17,717 nucleotides of DNA, taken from the NCBI GenBank assembly GCA_014361085.1, contig JACIWG010000014.1:1-17717 (forward strand), in the 5' to 3' direction. Below, piece by piece: positions 1-6,512 of this stretch; within the stretch, counting starts at the first letter, position 1; every line of letters starts with the position of its first letter. Both the position numbers and the translations under genes were made by a program. Below the pieces are notes generated by a model. The model did no database searches, was not told the DNA's origin, and saw only the letters and a list, made by a program, of their open reading frames with translations. This DNA comes from Nitrososphaeria archaeon. Lineage in GTDB: Archaea; Thermoproteota; Nitrososphaeria; JACIWG01.

Positions 1-773
1 TGATAGGGGTGAAGGATGCTGAGGGAGTACTAAAGCTTATTGATGAAGCTGAAAAGTGGGGTGTTGACGCCATGATGACTGGAACAGTATTGTCTTGGAT
101 GACAGAAGCCTATGAAAAGGGTCTGATAGGGGAGAATGAGGCATTAGGATTAAAGCTTGAATGGGGTTCAGTTGAAGCCTACATTAAAGCTATAGAGTAT
201 ATTGTTAAGGGGGTGAACGGTTTATATGGTACAGCAGCAAAAGGTTTAGACGCTCTAGTTAAAAGATATGGTGGAGAAGATTTTGCACTCTCATATGGTG
301 GGAACGGTATGCCAGGATATCATACTGGACCTGGAGCACATTTAACATATTTGACTGGCGCAAGACACAGCCATCTAGACAGTGCAGGATACAGCCTAGA
401 TCAGGAGATGCTGAAGGGAAAGACATTGAGTATACATGATATTGTAAGAGAATTGTATCGTGAGGAATCTTGGAGACAGATACTTTCTAGCCTAGTAGTA
501 TGCTTCTTTTCAAGAGGAATTTATACACTTGAAAATGTCTGTAAGGCTTTAAAGGTTTTAGGCTACAATTTCGGAGAAGATGATTTAAGAAGATTGGGTG
601 AAAGGATTCTTAGGAACAAGAACAAGTTTAAAGAGGTGGGGGGATTCAGTATGCTGGCACTAAAGTTTCCAAAAAGAATATTTGAGACAACCACACCATT
701 TGGGATGCTTGACGAGAACATGCTTTATGAGGGAGTTAAAGAATTTTATAGCATACTTTCAGCAGAAGACTAG
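1..773 (+). CDS. Aldehyde ferredoxin oxidoreductase, C-terminal part (5' end outside the window)
   Basis: C-terminal ~255 residues of a family enzyme that is normally about 600 residues long. The family uses a tungsten (or molybdenum) bis-pterin cofactor and a [4Fe-4S] cluster to oxidise aldehydes to carboxylates with ferredoxin as acceptor, in the cytosol. The frame is open to the left edge (first full codon at base 3), so the GTG at 9 is probably internal. Counting from that GTG, recognisable family blocks are a GVDAMMTGT-type helix near residue 18, a GGNGMPGYH block near 97-105, a TGARHSH block at 117-123, and Cys165 in LVVCFF, which fits the last cysteine ligand of the Fe-S cluster. The CxxCxxxC ligands would lie upstream. 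Ends 3 bases before the convergent DUF523 gene. The family call is solid; the subfamily (AOR, FOR, GAPOR, WOR) and substrate are not determinable from this part. Confidence 0.9.
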   Translation, partial: IGVKDAEGVLKLIDEAEKWGVDAMMTGTVLSWMTEAYEKGLIGENEALGLKLEWGSVEAYIKAIEYIVKGVNGLYGTAAKGLDALVKRYGGEDFALSYGGNGMPGYHTGPGAHLTYLTGARHSHLDSAGYSLDQEMLKGKTLSIHDIVRELYREESWRQILSSLVVCFFSRGIYTLENVCKALKVLGYNFGEDDLRRLGERILRNKNKFKEVGGFSMLALKFPKRIFETTTPFGMLDENMLYEGVKEFYSILSAED

Positions 774-776
774 GTC

Positions 777-1217
777 TTAAATGTCTTCTTCAGAAAAGAC
801 TTTGACACCATTTCTTTTCAAAAGAGCTGCTGTAACACCATCACCTGATACAAGCCTTTTAGAAAATGTGCCATCATAAATTTTACCACTTCCACACGAT
901 GGACTATATTGCTTAAATATTGCAGAACCTATTCCATAAAGTTTCACTATCTTCAAAGTTTCCTTTGCACCCTTAACAAAGTATTGGGTAACATCTTTAC
1001 CTGAAAATGTTATAACCTTACCCCTGCCATCGAGAACCATGTAACCGTCTCCAATGATTTCAGCATTTTCTCTTGGTGTTGGAAGACCACCCAACTGTTC
1101 AGGACACACTGGAATCAGTATATTTTTATCGAGAAGCTTTAGAACCCTACTGTTAAGGTTGCTTCCACCCCTATAATTGCATTCTATTCCAAGAAGACAG
1201 GCGCTGCAGAGTATCAA
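777..1217 (-). CDS. DUF523 / TudS-like Fe-S protein (possible thiouracil desulfidase)
   Basis: 146 residues, the usual DUF523 length. Family cysteines are visible: C4 and C7 in the N-terminal CSACLLG, C13, C38 in VCPE, and C108 in SPSCG. Characterised members (TudS) use a [4Fe-4S] cluster to remove sulfur from 2-thiouracil, so a role in thiobase salvage or sulfur handling is a family-based inference. The start is TTG: translated upstream codons hit a stop within nine codons, and GGTGGT lies 8 bases before the TTG as a Shine-Dalgarno. It is convergent with the aldehyde oxidoreductase (3 bases apart) and divergent from the flavin reductase gene, with a shared 56-base AT-rich spacer. Family call confident, substrate unknown. 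Confidence 0.85.
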   Translation of the reverse strand: MILCSACLLGIECNYRGGSNLNSRVLKLLDKNILIPVCPEQLGGLPTPRENAEIIGDGYMVLDGRGKVITFSGKDVTQYFVKGAKETLKIVKLYGIGSAIFKQYSPSCGSGKIYDGTFSKRLVSGDGVTAALLKRNGVKVFSEEDI

Positions 1218-1260
1218 AAAGCTTGCACCACCAATTTCTCACATACGATACAATTAAAAC

Positions 1261-1270
1261 TTTTTAAAAA
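1261..1270 (+). promoter_or_regulatory. TATA-like box between divergent genes
   Basis: TTTTTAAAAA, a perfect 10-base palindrome, is centred about 27 bases before the ATG at 1292. That spacing fits a leaderless archaeal transcript starting at that ATG. Because it is symmetric it might also serve the TTG-started gene on the other strand, whose start is about 48 bases away. Assigned from position and composition only. Confidence 0.45.
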
Positions 1271-1291
1271 ACCATGCAAAAGACATATCAT

Positions 1292-1819
1292 ATGAAAAAG
1301 GATGTGGAAGCCCTTAACCTGCCATACTTACTACATCCTAAGCTCACGCTCCTAGTAACATGTGGACCATTTGAAGAAAGCAATATAATACCAATAGCGT
1401 GGTCGGTTCCCATTTCAAGAACACCTCCACTTGTCGGTATAGCAGTTTCGCCTAAAAGGTACAGTTACAGCCTTATAGAAAAATATAGAGTGTTTGCAAT
1501 AAATGTTCCAACATACGATCAACTGAATGCGATCAAAGTATGTGGCAGTGTTTCTGGAAGAGATAAGAATAAGTGGGAGATGGCTAAGCTAACCAAGGAG
1601 AAGGCTAAAAAGATTGACACTGCAATAATAAGAGAATGTATAGGCCACATAGAATGTGTTCTAGATAGAAAGCTTGAACTTGGAGACCACAGCCTCTTTG
1701 TTGGAAAAGTTGTTGCAGCTTATGTGGAAGAAGAGGCTTACGCTTCAGGAATCTTGAACACGTTAAAATTTAAGCCTCCACTTCATTTGGGGAAGGAGGT
1801 TTTTACAACAACATTATAG
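1292..1819 (+). CDS. Flavin reductase-like, FMN-binding split-barrel protein
   Basis: About 175 residues, matching the flavin reductase-like domain (the flavoredoxin/DIM6 type). The core of the fold is visible: the PIAWSVPIS strand, the PPLVGIAVSPKRYSYSLI segment that usually contacts FMN phosphate, FAINVP, and the GDHSLFVGKV strand that ends the barrel. Members bind FMN and either reduce free flavin with NAD(P)H or pass electrons as flavoredoxins; which applies here cannot be told. The frame is open from ATG 1274, six codons upstream, but the TATA-like box at 1261-1270 would lie nearly on top of that codon while sitting 27 bases before ATG 1292, so I chose 1292. It lies between a DUF523 gene and a dehydrogenase without clear operon linkage. 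Confidence 0.85.
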   Translation: MKKDVEALNLPYLLHPKLTLLVTCGPFEESNIIPIAWSVPISRTPPLVGIAVSPKRYSYSLIEKYRVFAINVPTYDQLNAIKVCGSVSGRDKNKWEMAKLTKEKAKKIDTAIIRECIGHIECVLDRKLELGDHSLFVGKVVAAYVEEEAYASGILNTLKFKPPLHLGKEVFTTTL

Positions 1820-1858
1820 TTGATAAAAGTTGAAATAGTATTATACAAGATATTTTCT

Positions 1859-1863
1859 GGAGG
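1859..1863 (+). promoter_or_regulatory. Shine-Dalgarno deciding a TTG start
   Basis: GGAGG lies 5 bases before the TTG at 1869. It supports TTG as the start of the malate dehydrogenase-family gene, where the Rossmann strand begins directly at residue 2. Confidence 0.7.
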
Positions 1864-1868
1864 ACCAG

Positions 1869-2804
1869 TTGCATATAGCCCAAATAGGTACTGGAAGAGT
1901 CGGTAGGCCAACAGCATACACAATATTATGTTCAAGACTTGCTGATGAACTGACAGTATGCGACATTAAACCTGGACTAGCGAAAGCCTTCGCTGAAGAG
2001 CTTAAGCATGTGTCCGCAAGCCTCAACTTGGATACAAAAATACACTATTGTGAAAAGGATGAAGATGTTTCTGGTGCTGACATAATACTGATTTCAGCTG
2101 GAAAACCAAGGGTTCCAGGCGTTAGCATGAGTAGACGGGACTTAGCTATAGAAAATGCAAGAATAGTAAAATATGTTTCTGAGGTGACAATATCATCGAA
2201 TCGTGGAGCAAAATATGTTGTTATAACAAATCCAGTTGACGCCATGACTATGGTCTGTAAAAGATATTCTAGGGCAGAGTTTGTTATAGGAACAGGAACA
2301 TATGTTGAAAGCCTTAGGCTTAGGTCTAAGCTTGCAGAATACTTTCAGATTCCAGTGTCAGAGGTTAGTGGATGGGTTGGTGGAGAGCATGGGGAGCTTG
2401 CAACAGTATTGTGGACAACGGTTAAAGTATATGGTATGCCATTGGAAGAGTATCTGAAAATTAGAGGAAAGTTGCTTGAAAAGAGCACTATAGAAGATTA
2501 TGTTAGGTCGATAACAAAGTTTATTATAGATAATGTTGGTGGAACAGAATACGGTCCAGCTGCAGCATTCAAAGATATTATTGAAGCGATAGTTAAAGAT
2601 AGGAGAACATATTTTCCAATAGACGTACCTATAAGGTTTGATGAAATTTCTGAGCCAGTGTATGTTAGTTTGCCAACAAAATTGGGTAGAAGTTTAGGAG
2701 AAAACTTGTACGATAAACTTTCTTTTGAAGAAAGGATTAAAGTTCTTGAGGCAGGAAAGGCTATCTATAGGACATATGTTGACGCAGTCTCAAACATTGA
2801 TTAA
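1869..2804 (+). CDS. Malate/lactate dehydrogenase family protein with atypical active site
   Basis: 311 residues, full length for the NAD-dependent LDH/MDH family, cytosolic. The Rossmann motif GTGRVG (7-12), Asp32 at the end of the second strand (favours NAD), Arg81 in AGKPRVPG at the specificity position (arginine is typical of malate dehydrogenase, glutamine of lactate dehydrogenase), arginines 89-90, Asn121 in TNPVD, Arg150 and catalytic His174 in GGEHGE are all present. The likely reaction is therefore malate to oxaloacetate. Two departures: the aspartate that normally pairs with the catalytic histidine is Glu147 (codon at 2307-2309), and the GEHGD(S/T) signature reads GEHGEL. The specificity loop also seems one residue longer than usual. 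These may mean altered substrate, so the activity is less sure than the family. TTG start behind GGAGG. Confidence 0.85.
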   Translation: MHIAQIGTGRVGRPTAYTILCSRLADELTVCDIKPGLAKAFAEELKHVSASLNLDTKIHYCEKDEDVSGADIILISAGKPRVPGVSMSRRDLAIENARIVKYVSEVTISSNRGAKYVVITNPVDAMTMVCKRYSRAEFVIGTGTYVESLRLRSKLAEYFQIPVSEVSGWVGGEHGELATVLWTTVKVYGMPLEEYLKIRGKLLEKSTIEDYVRSITKFIIDNVGGTEYGPAAAFKDIIEAIVKDRRTYFPIDVPIRFDEISEPVYVSLPTKLGRSLGENLYDKLSFEERIKVLEAGKAIYRTYVDAVSNID

Positions 2805-2823
2805 AGTTTAAATACAATATATA

Positions 2824-2831
2824 TTATATAT
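2824..2831 (+). promoter_or_regulatory. Candidate TATA box for the winged-helix/VIT gene
   Basis: The 70-base gap after the dehydrogenase gene carries a very AT-rich run (2805-2831) with TTATATAT. Initiation about 26 bases downstream would leave a leader of roughly 20-25 bases before ATG 2875. Placement within the run is uncertain. Confidence 0.4.
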
Positions 2832-2874
2832 TTGCCCTCCCACTAGAATGTTAAAGTGAAAGGCTTGAAATAAG

Positions 2875-3717
2875 ATGTCGTTTGAAGTACAGGACCTATA
2901 TGATGTGATAAAGATTGTTACTCTCTTGATTTTAAGCAGGACTGCTAAAATTGATTTAAGTAAATTAAGGGATAGAATAGAAGAGTTATGTGAACATCGT
3001 ATTTGTGTTGAACCGGGAGACCTAAATAGGGCCTTATCTGAACTCGCAAATGAGGGCCTCGTCACTGTTAAAGGAGAATATATTGAATTAACTTCTGTCG
3101 GCTCAAAGGTTAGTGGTGACTGGAAAAGTTTACTGTTAAAAAGTGAGCCAATATTGGAGGTTGTTGCAGGCCTAACTGACGGTTCAATAACAAGTCTAAT
3201 GATTATTCTCTCATCCTTTTTTGCCAGACTATCCTCTAAGTTAACGATCTTCGCAGCACTACTAACATTAGCTTCTGTAGCTATAACAAACTTTTCAAGC
3301 TTCTTTCTAGGAGGAGTTACGGAAGACATTTCTGAAATTATTGCCTTGAAAAGGTTGATGGACTACAGTTTAAGCGATAACCCAGATAGAGGGCAAAGGC
3401 TGAAGTCGATAGAACTTTTGGAGCAAATCTTTACACTCTTGAACAGGGAGGTTCAGAAAGCGAATATCACGTCCGCAATAGTATGTGCCCTTACAACATT
3501 ATTTGCAGGTTTCACGCCTATACTAGTCTATTTACTGCTTCCAACACCATATAATTTATTGAGTTCAGTAGCATTGATTGGGTCAATTGTCGTCCTATTA
3601 CTTGCAAGATATCGTTCAAAAATGACCAGGATCCCTCTGAAAATAACTTTGTTAGAGACTTTGATAATAATACTTATAGCCACATTCGCTTCAATACTTT
3701 TGGGAACAAGCTTATAG
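2875..3717 (+). CDS. Winged-helix domain fused to VIT1/CCC1-like membrane domain
   Basis: 280 residues in two parts. Residues ~8-85 look like a winged helix: helices, a putative recognition helix around 47-60 and a wing at 62-75. Residues ~91-280 give five hydrophobic segments (~92-118, 120-148, 196-222, 227-246, 254-277), matching VIT1/CCC1 transporters, which move Fe2+ or Mn2+ across membranes. The first segment carries the family-like GLTDG (Asp102; compare GFNDG), and the basic RYRSK link between segments four and five also fits. The second segment lacks the usual GE: the site reads GGV at 146-148, and the methionines are missing. The loop between segments two and three (~151-195) is short. 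Thus it may be a degenerate transporter or a membrane-tethered metal sensor. The 3' end is 6 bases from the convergent Old Yellow Enzyme gene. The fold match is by eye. Confidence 0.65.
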   Translation: MSFEVQDLYDVIKIVTLLILSRTAKIDLSKLRDRIEELCEHRICVEPGDLNRALSELANEGLVTVKGEYIELTSVGSKVSGDWKSLLLKSEPILEVVAGLTDGSITSLMIILSSFFARLSSKLTIFAALLTLASVAITNFSSFFLGGVTEDISEIIALKRLMDYSLSDNPDRGQRLKSIELLEQIFTLLNREVQKANITSAIVCALTTLFAGFTPILVYLLLPTPYNLLSSVALIGSIVVLLLARYRSKMTRIPLKITLLETLIIILIATFASILLGTSL

Positions 3718-3723
3718 ACGATT

Positions 3724-4710
3724 TTATTGTTTCATCTTTTTAATTATGTTTGCGTGCTCTAGAGCCCTTTTAGCCCATTCAGGGTCCTTCAAAAGCATTC
3801 TTCCAACAGCAACTAGGTCAACATAGCCTTTCTCAATAACCATGTTAGCGTATTCTAGGCTTCTTATTCCGCCTACACCTATAACTGGAACATTAACAGC
3901 CTTCTTTATCTCACGGGCTTGAGGTATAAAGTATCCTTCTACACCCTCTAACTGTGCAGGTCGGCTTCCACAAATTCCACCACTAACGTCAACGATGTCT
4001 ACACCCTTTTCCTCCAACTCTCTGGCTAAAACTTTCGAATCTTCTATAGAAACACCTTCAGGGTGCATGTCGTCAGCACCTAAACGGTACAATAGAAGCT
4101 TATTTCCAATCTTACGTTTAACTGCCGCCACCACCTCTACTGGAAAACGTATCCTATTTTCTAATGTTCCACCATATTCATCTAACCTTCTGTTAGTGAG
4201 AGGTGAAAAGAACTGGTTTACTAGAAAACCGTGCGCCCCATGAACTTCAACCCCGTCGAATCCGGCGACTACAGCCCTTTCAGCGGCCTTAGCAAATTCT
4301 TCTACAACAGCTTTTATCTCTTCTTTTGTAAGCTCCTTTGACCTTTCATCAGATGATGGTGCGAGAGGGGTTACGTTAGGTAAGCTGCATTTTGAACCAG
4401 AATGAACTATCTGCAATACTATAGTAGCACCCTTTTCATGAACTTTTTCAACAAGCTTTCTAAGACCTTGAATCATCCTATCATCGTGTACACTAAGCTG
4501 TCTTTGAACATATTTTCCAGATTCTGAAACATAGGCGGCTTCAACAATAACCAAGCCAACATAGGAGGACCTTACTACATAATGTTCTATCAACTCTTCG
4601 GTAACGCTTCCATCAAATGATGCAAGATTAGTTAGTATAGGTGGAAAAACTAGGCGATTTCTTAAAGTGAAGCCTCTAACATTTAGTGAGTCCGCTAATG
4701 AAGTCAACAA
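3724..4710 (-). CDS. Old Yellow Enzyme family NADH:flavin oxidoreductase
   Basis: 328 residues, a single FMN-binding TIM barrel without the C-terminal Fe-S and NAD domains of 2,4-dienoyl-CoA reductase. Visible family marks are NRLVFPPI near 18-25, VLQIVHSGS (Gln100), VEVHGAHG with substrate-binding His157 and His160, the YGGTLENRIRFP block (179-190), YRLGADD, and the phosphate-binding GVGGI and VGRMLL segments. The family reduces activated C=C bonds with NAD(P)H. Odd: the tyrosine that usually follows in HGAHGY, the proton donor in many members, is Phe162. Starts at TTG (two in a row) with GAGGTG 5 bases upstream; the start is 11 bases after the stop of the propeller gene, so the two form an operon and may share a substrate. 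The natural substrate is unknown. Confidence 0.9.
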   Translation of the reverse strand: MLTSLADSLNVRGFTLRNRLVFPPILTNLASFDGSVTEELIEHYVVRSSYVGLVIVEAAYVSESGKYVQRQLSVHDDRMIQGLRKLVEKVHEKGATIVLQIVHSGSKCSLPNVTPLAPSSDERSKELTKEEIKAVVEEFAKAAERAVVAGFDGVEVHGAHGFLVNQFFSPLTNRRLDEYGGTLENRIRFPVEVVAAVKRKIGNKLLLYRLGADDMHPEGVSIEDSKVLARELEEKGVDIVDVSGGICGSRPAQLEGVEGYFIPQAREIKKAVNVPVIGVGGIRSLEYANMVIEKGYVDLVAVGRMLLKDPEWAKRALEHANIIKKMKQ

Positions 4711-4721
4711 TATTGCACCTC

Positions 4722-5687
4722 TTATATTATCCGCTCAAATTTTTGTATAGCATGACATTCGTTTGGAACATTTTTGAATTCGGCTGAAGATATTACTACT
4801 TCACCAACATATATGTTTCCTTCATGGTCTAAGCATAGGGAATGTGGTGCTCTAAAGTATCCTGGTCTACAGCCTTCATCTGAACCCCATCTGGTAACAA
4901 TTTCACCGTTTAAGTCGAATACTGTTAGCCTAGCAGCCTTAACACCATCCCGGGGCGTTGTTGAAATAAGACTATGTCCAACATTGTATCCAAGTTCTGT
5001 CACGTAAACGTATTTGTCGTGTACGTAAACGTCCGTTGGCCTATTAGCATACCATTCTCCAAGATATCTTCCTTCAGGGTCAAACAATTGTATCCTACAA
5101 TTTTCTCTATCAGCAACATAGACTATACCCTCATGAACGTATATCCCGTGCGGGAGATTAAATTGTCCATGACCCCTCCCAGGCTCACCCCATGAGGTGA
5201 TAAGTTCACCTTCTTTAGAAAACTTGTGAACTCTAGCGTTACCATAGCCGTCAGAAACGTATATTGTACCATCTTTGTCAACAAACACGTCAGTTGGAAG
5301 ATTGAATGGTCCAGCTCCACGCTTAATTGTCCTATAATCTTTATTAACACATCCACTGTCTGATGGACAACCTTTTTTCCCAAGAACCATTAGAAGACGA
5401 CCGTCTTGAGTAAACCTTTTAACTGTATGGTCTCCGTCAGTGCAAAAGATTGTGTCATCAGGTGCAACGTAAAGGCCATGAGGCCAACTGAAAAGACCTC
5501 GTCCCCAGCATGTTATAAAGTTACCATCTTCATCAAAAATTAGAAGAGGGTCAACACCTCTAATGAATGTGTAAACATTGTTTTTACTGTCTACTGCAAC
5601 ACCTGTAACTTCAACAAACGGTGAATAGAAATGTTTTCCCCATCCTTCTACAACCCTATACTTTAAATGTTCGCAACCGAAAATCAA
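4722..5687 (-). CDS. NHL-repeat beta-propeller, peptidyl-hydroxyglycine amidating-lyase-like
   Basis: 321 residues of about six NHL repeats, with no signal peptide or membrane segment, so probably cytosolic. It resembles the PAL domain, which splits C-terminal alpha-hydroxyglycine peptides into an amide and glyoxylate. Apparent counterparts of PAL catalytic residues are Arg43 (FIRG), Tyr148 (SDGYGNAR), and three His in proline-His contexts: His70 (WPHG), His180 (LPHG) and His282 (APHS), which in PAL bind Zn. The VADRENCRIQLF stretch (191-202) is very PAL-like. The residue after the third His is Ser rather than the Asp I recall in PAL. No monooxygenase partner is seen, so the true substrate may be another hemiaminal or lactone. 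TTG start with GGTG 7 bases upstream. First gene of an operon with the Old Yellow Enzyme. Confidence 0.8.
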   Translation of the reverse strand: MIFGCEHLKYRVVEGWGKHFYSPFVEVTGVAVDSKNNVYTFIRGVDPLLIFDEDGNFITCWGRGLFSWPHGLYVAPDDTIFCTDGDHTVKRFTQDGRLLMVLGKKGCPSDSGCVNKDYRTIKRGAGPFNLPTDVFVDKDGTIYVSDGYGNARVHKFSKEGELITSWGEPGRGHGQFNLPHGIYVHEGIVYVADRENCRIQLFDPEGRYLGEWYANRPTDVYVHDKYVYVTELGYNVGHSLISTTPRDGVKAARLTVFDLNGEIVTRWGSDEGCRPGYFRAPHSLCLDHEGNIYVGEVVISSAEFKNVPNECHAIQKFERII

Positions 5688-5722
5688 GTTACGACACCAT
5701 CATTTACATTTGAAAAAGCAAG

Positions 5723-5730
5723 TTTATAAT
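5723..5730 (-). promoter_or_regulatory. Candidate TATA box for the propeller/OYE operon
   Basis: On the minus strand the sequence reads ATTATAAA, about 40 bases before TTG 5687. This would give a leader of roughly 15 bases, enough to include the GGTG Shine-Dalgarno. It sits in the 84-96-base spacer shared with the divergent nucleotidyltransferase gene. Confidence 0.4.
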
Positions 5731-5755
5731 TTTTAGTTTTTTGCTTTTTAAAATT

Positions 5756-5763
5756 TTTATAAT
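5756..5763 (+). promoter_or_regulatory. TATA box for the nucleotidyltransferase/flippase operon
   Basis: TTTATAAT-like sequence centred about 25 bases before ATG 5784, close to the archaeal consensus. It implies a leaderless transcript and argues for ATG 5784 over the in-frame ATGs at 5772 and 5778. A second AT-rich box (5745-5753) could serve the upstream ATGs. Confidence 0.45.
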
Positions 5764-5783
5764 ATGAGTGTATGTGCATGCTT

Positions 5784-6512
5784 ATGCAGGCCATTATTTT
5801 GGCAGGAGGGTTTGCGAAAAGACTTTGGCCGCTAACGTTAGAGAAGCCTAAACCACTTCTTCTCATAAAAGATAAGCCGATTATAGAGTATTTGCTTGAA
5901 AAGATAGATGAACTAAATATTGGAGATATTATAGTGTCAACAAACATGAGGTTTAAGAATGATTTTGAGAAATGGCTTTCATCAGCTGGTAGAAAAAATG
6001 TTAGGATTATAGCTGAATCTTCAATGAGGGAGGAGGAGAAGTTGGGTGCAATTAGAGCCCTTGCAAGACTATCGAGTGAGGTTGTTGAAGACTGTCTTAT
6101 TGCAGCTGGCGATAACATATTTACTGAGAGCCTTCTAGGCTTTAAAAGAATGTTTGATGAACTTAAATCGCCAATAATATGCTTATACGATGTTAAAGAT
6201 GCTGATCTCGCAAAAAACTATTCTATTGTAGTTCTAAAAGATGATGGTAGGATTATGGATTTTGTTGAGAAGCCGAAGGAGCCTAAAACAACACTTATTG
6301 GAACATGCCTATACATTTTTCCAAAGGAAGTCTTTGAAAAAATTAATGAGTATGTTAACATGGGTAGGGATTCAGATGCGCCTGGAAGGTTCATAGAATG
6401 GTTATGTAAGAAAATGCCTGTGTACGGTTACATAATGCGCGGAAGCTGGTGGGATATAGGGACTTTAAAATCTTATGAGGATGCGAAAAGATACTTTGCC
6501 GGCAAAAGATAG
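5784..6512 (+). CDS. Sugar-phosphate nucleotidyltransferase
   Basis: 242 residues, one NTP_transferase domain without a left-handed helix tail. It activates a sugar 1-phosphate with an NTP to give an NDP-sugar for glycan synthesis in the cytosol. Motifs: N-terminal AIILAGGFAKRLWPLT (3-18; nucleotide-binding loop, lacking the classical GTR), KPKPLLLI (21-28), AAGDN at 107-111 with the metal-binding Asp, VEKP (161-164) and SWWDIGT at 221-227. The absence of a beta-helix domain is against a glucosamine-1-phosphate uridylyltransferase; mannose- or glucose-1-phosphate transferases remain possible. Frame is open from 5772; I chose the third ATG because the family normally begins at this point and a TATA box is 25 bases before it. 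The stop overlaps the flippase GTG by one base (TAGTG), so the two genes are cotranslated. Confidence 0.88.
   Translation: MQAIILAGGFAKRLWPLTLEKPKPLLLIKDKPIIEYLLEKIDELNIGDIIVSTNMRFKNDFEKWLSSAGRKNVRIIAESSMREEEKLGAIRALARLSSEVVEDCLIAAGDNIFTESLLGFKRMFDELKSPIICLYDVKDADLAKNYSIVVLKDDGRIMDFVEKPKEPKTTLIGTCLYIFPKEVFEKINEYVNMGRDSDAPGRFIEWLCKKMPVYGYIMRGSWWDIGTLKSYEDAKRYFAGKR

Noticed and set aside
2808..3329. 173-codon open frame on the minus strand opposite the winged-helix/VIT gene
   Set aside because: Serine-rich, low-complexity product with no recognisable motif; it lies wholly against a plus-strand gene with clear domain structure and is best read as an antisense shadow.
4722..5687. NHL propeller as a secreted or S-layer protein
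   Set aside because: The N terminus has no hydrophobic signal segment and the paired Old Yellow Enzyme is cytosolic.
5684..6118. 144-codon minus-strand frame opposite the nucleotidyltransferase
   Set aside because: No family signature, Ser/Ile/Phe-rich, and it runs through the divergent promoter region; a shadow of the coding strand.
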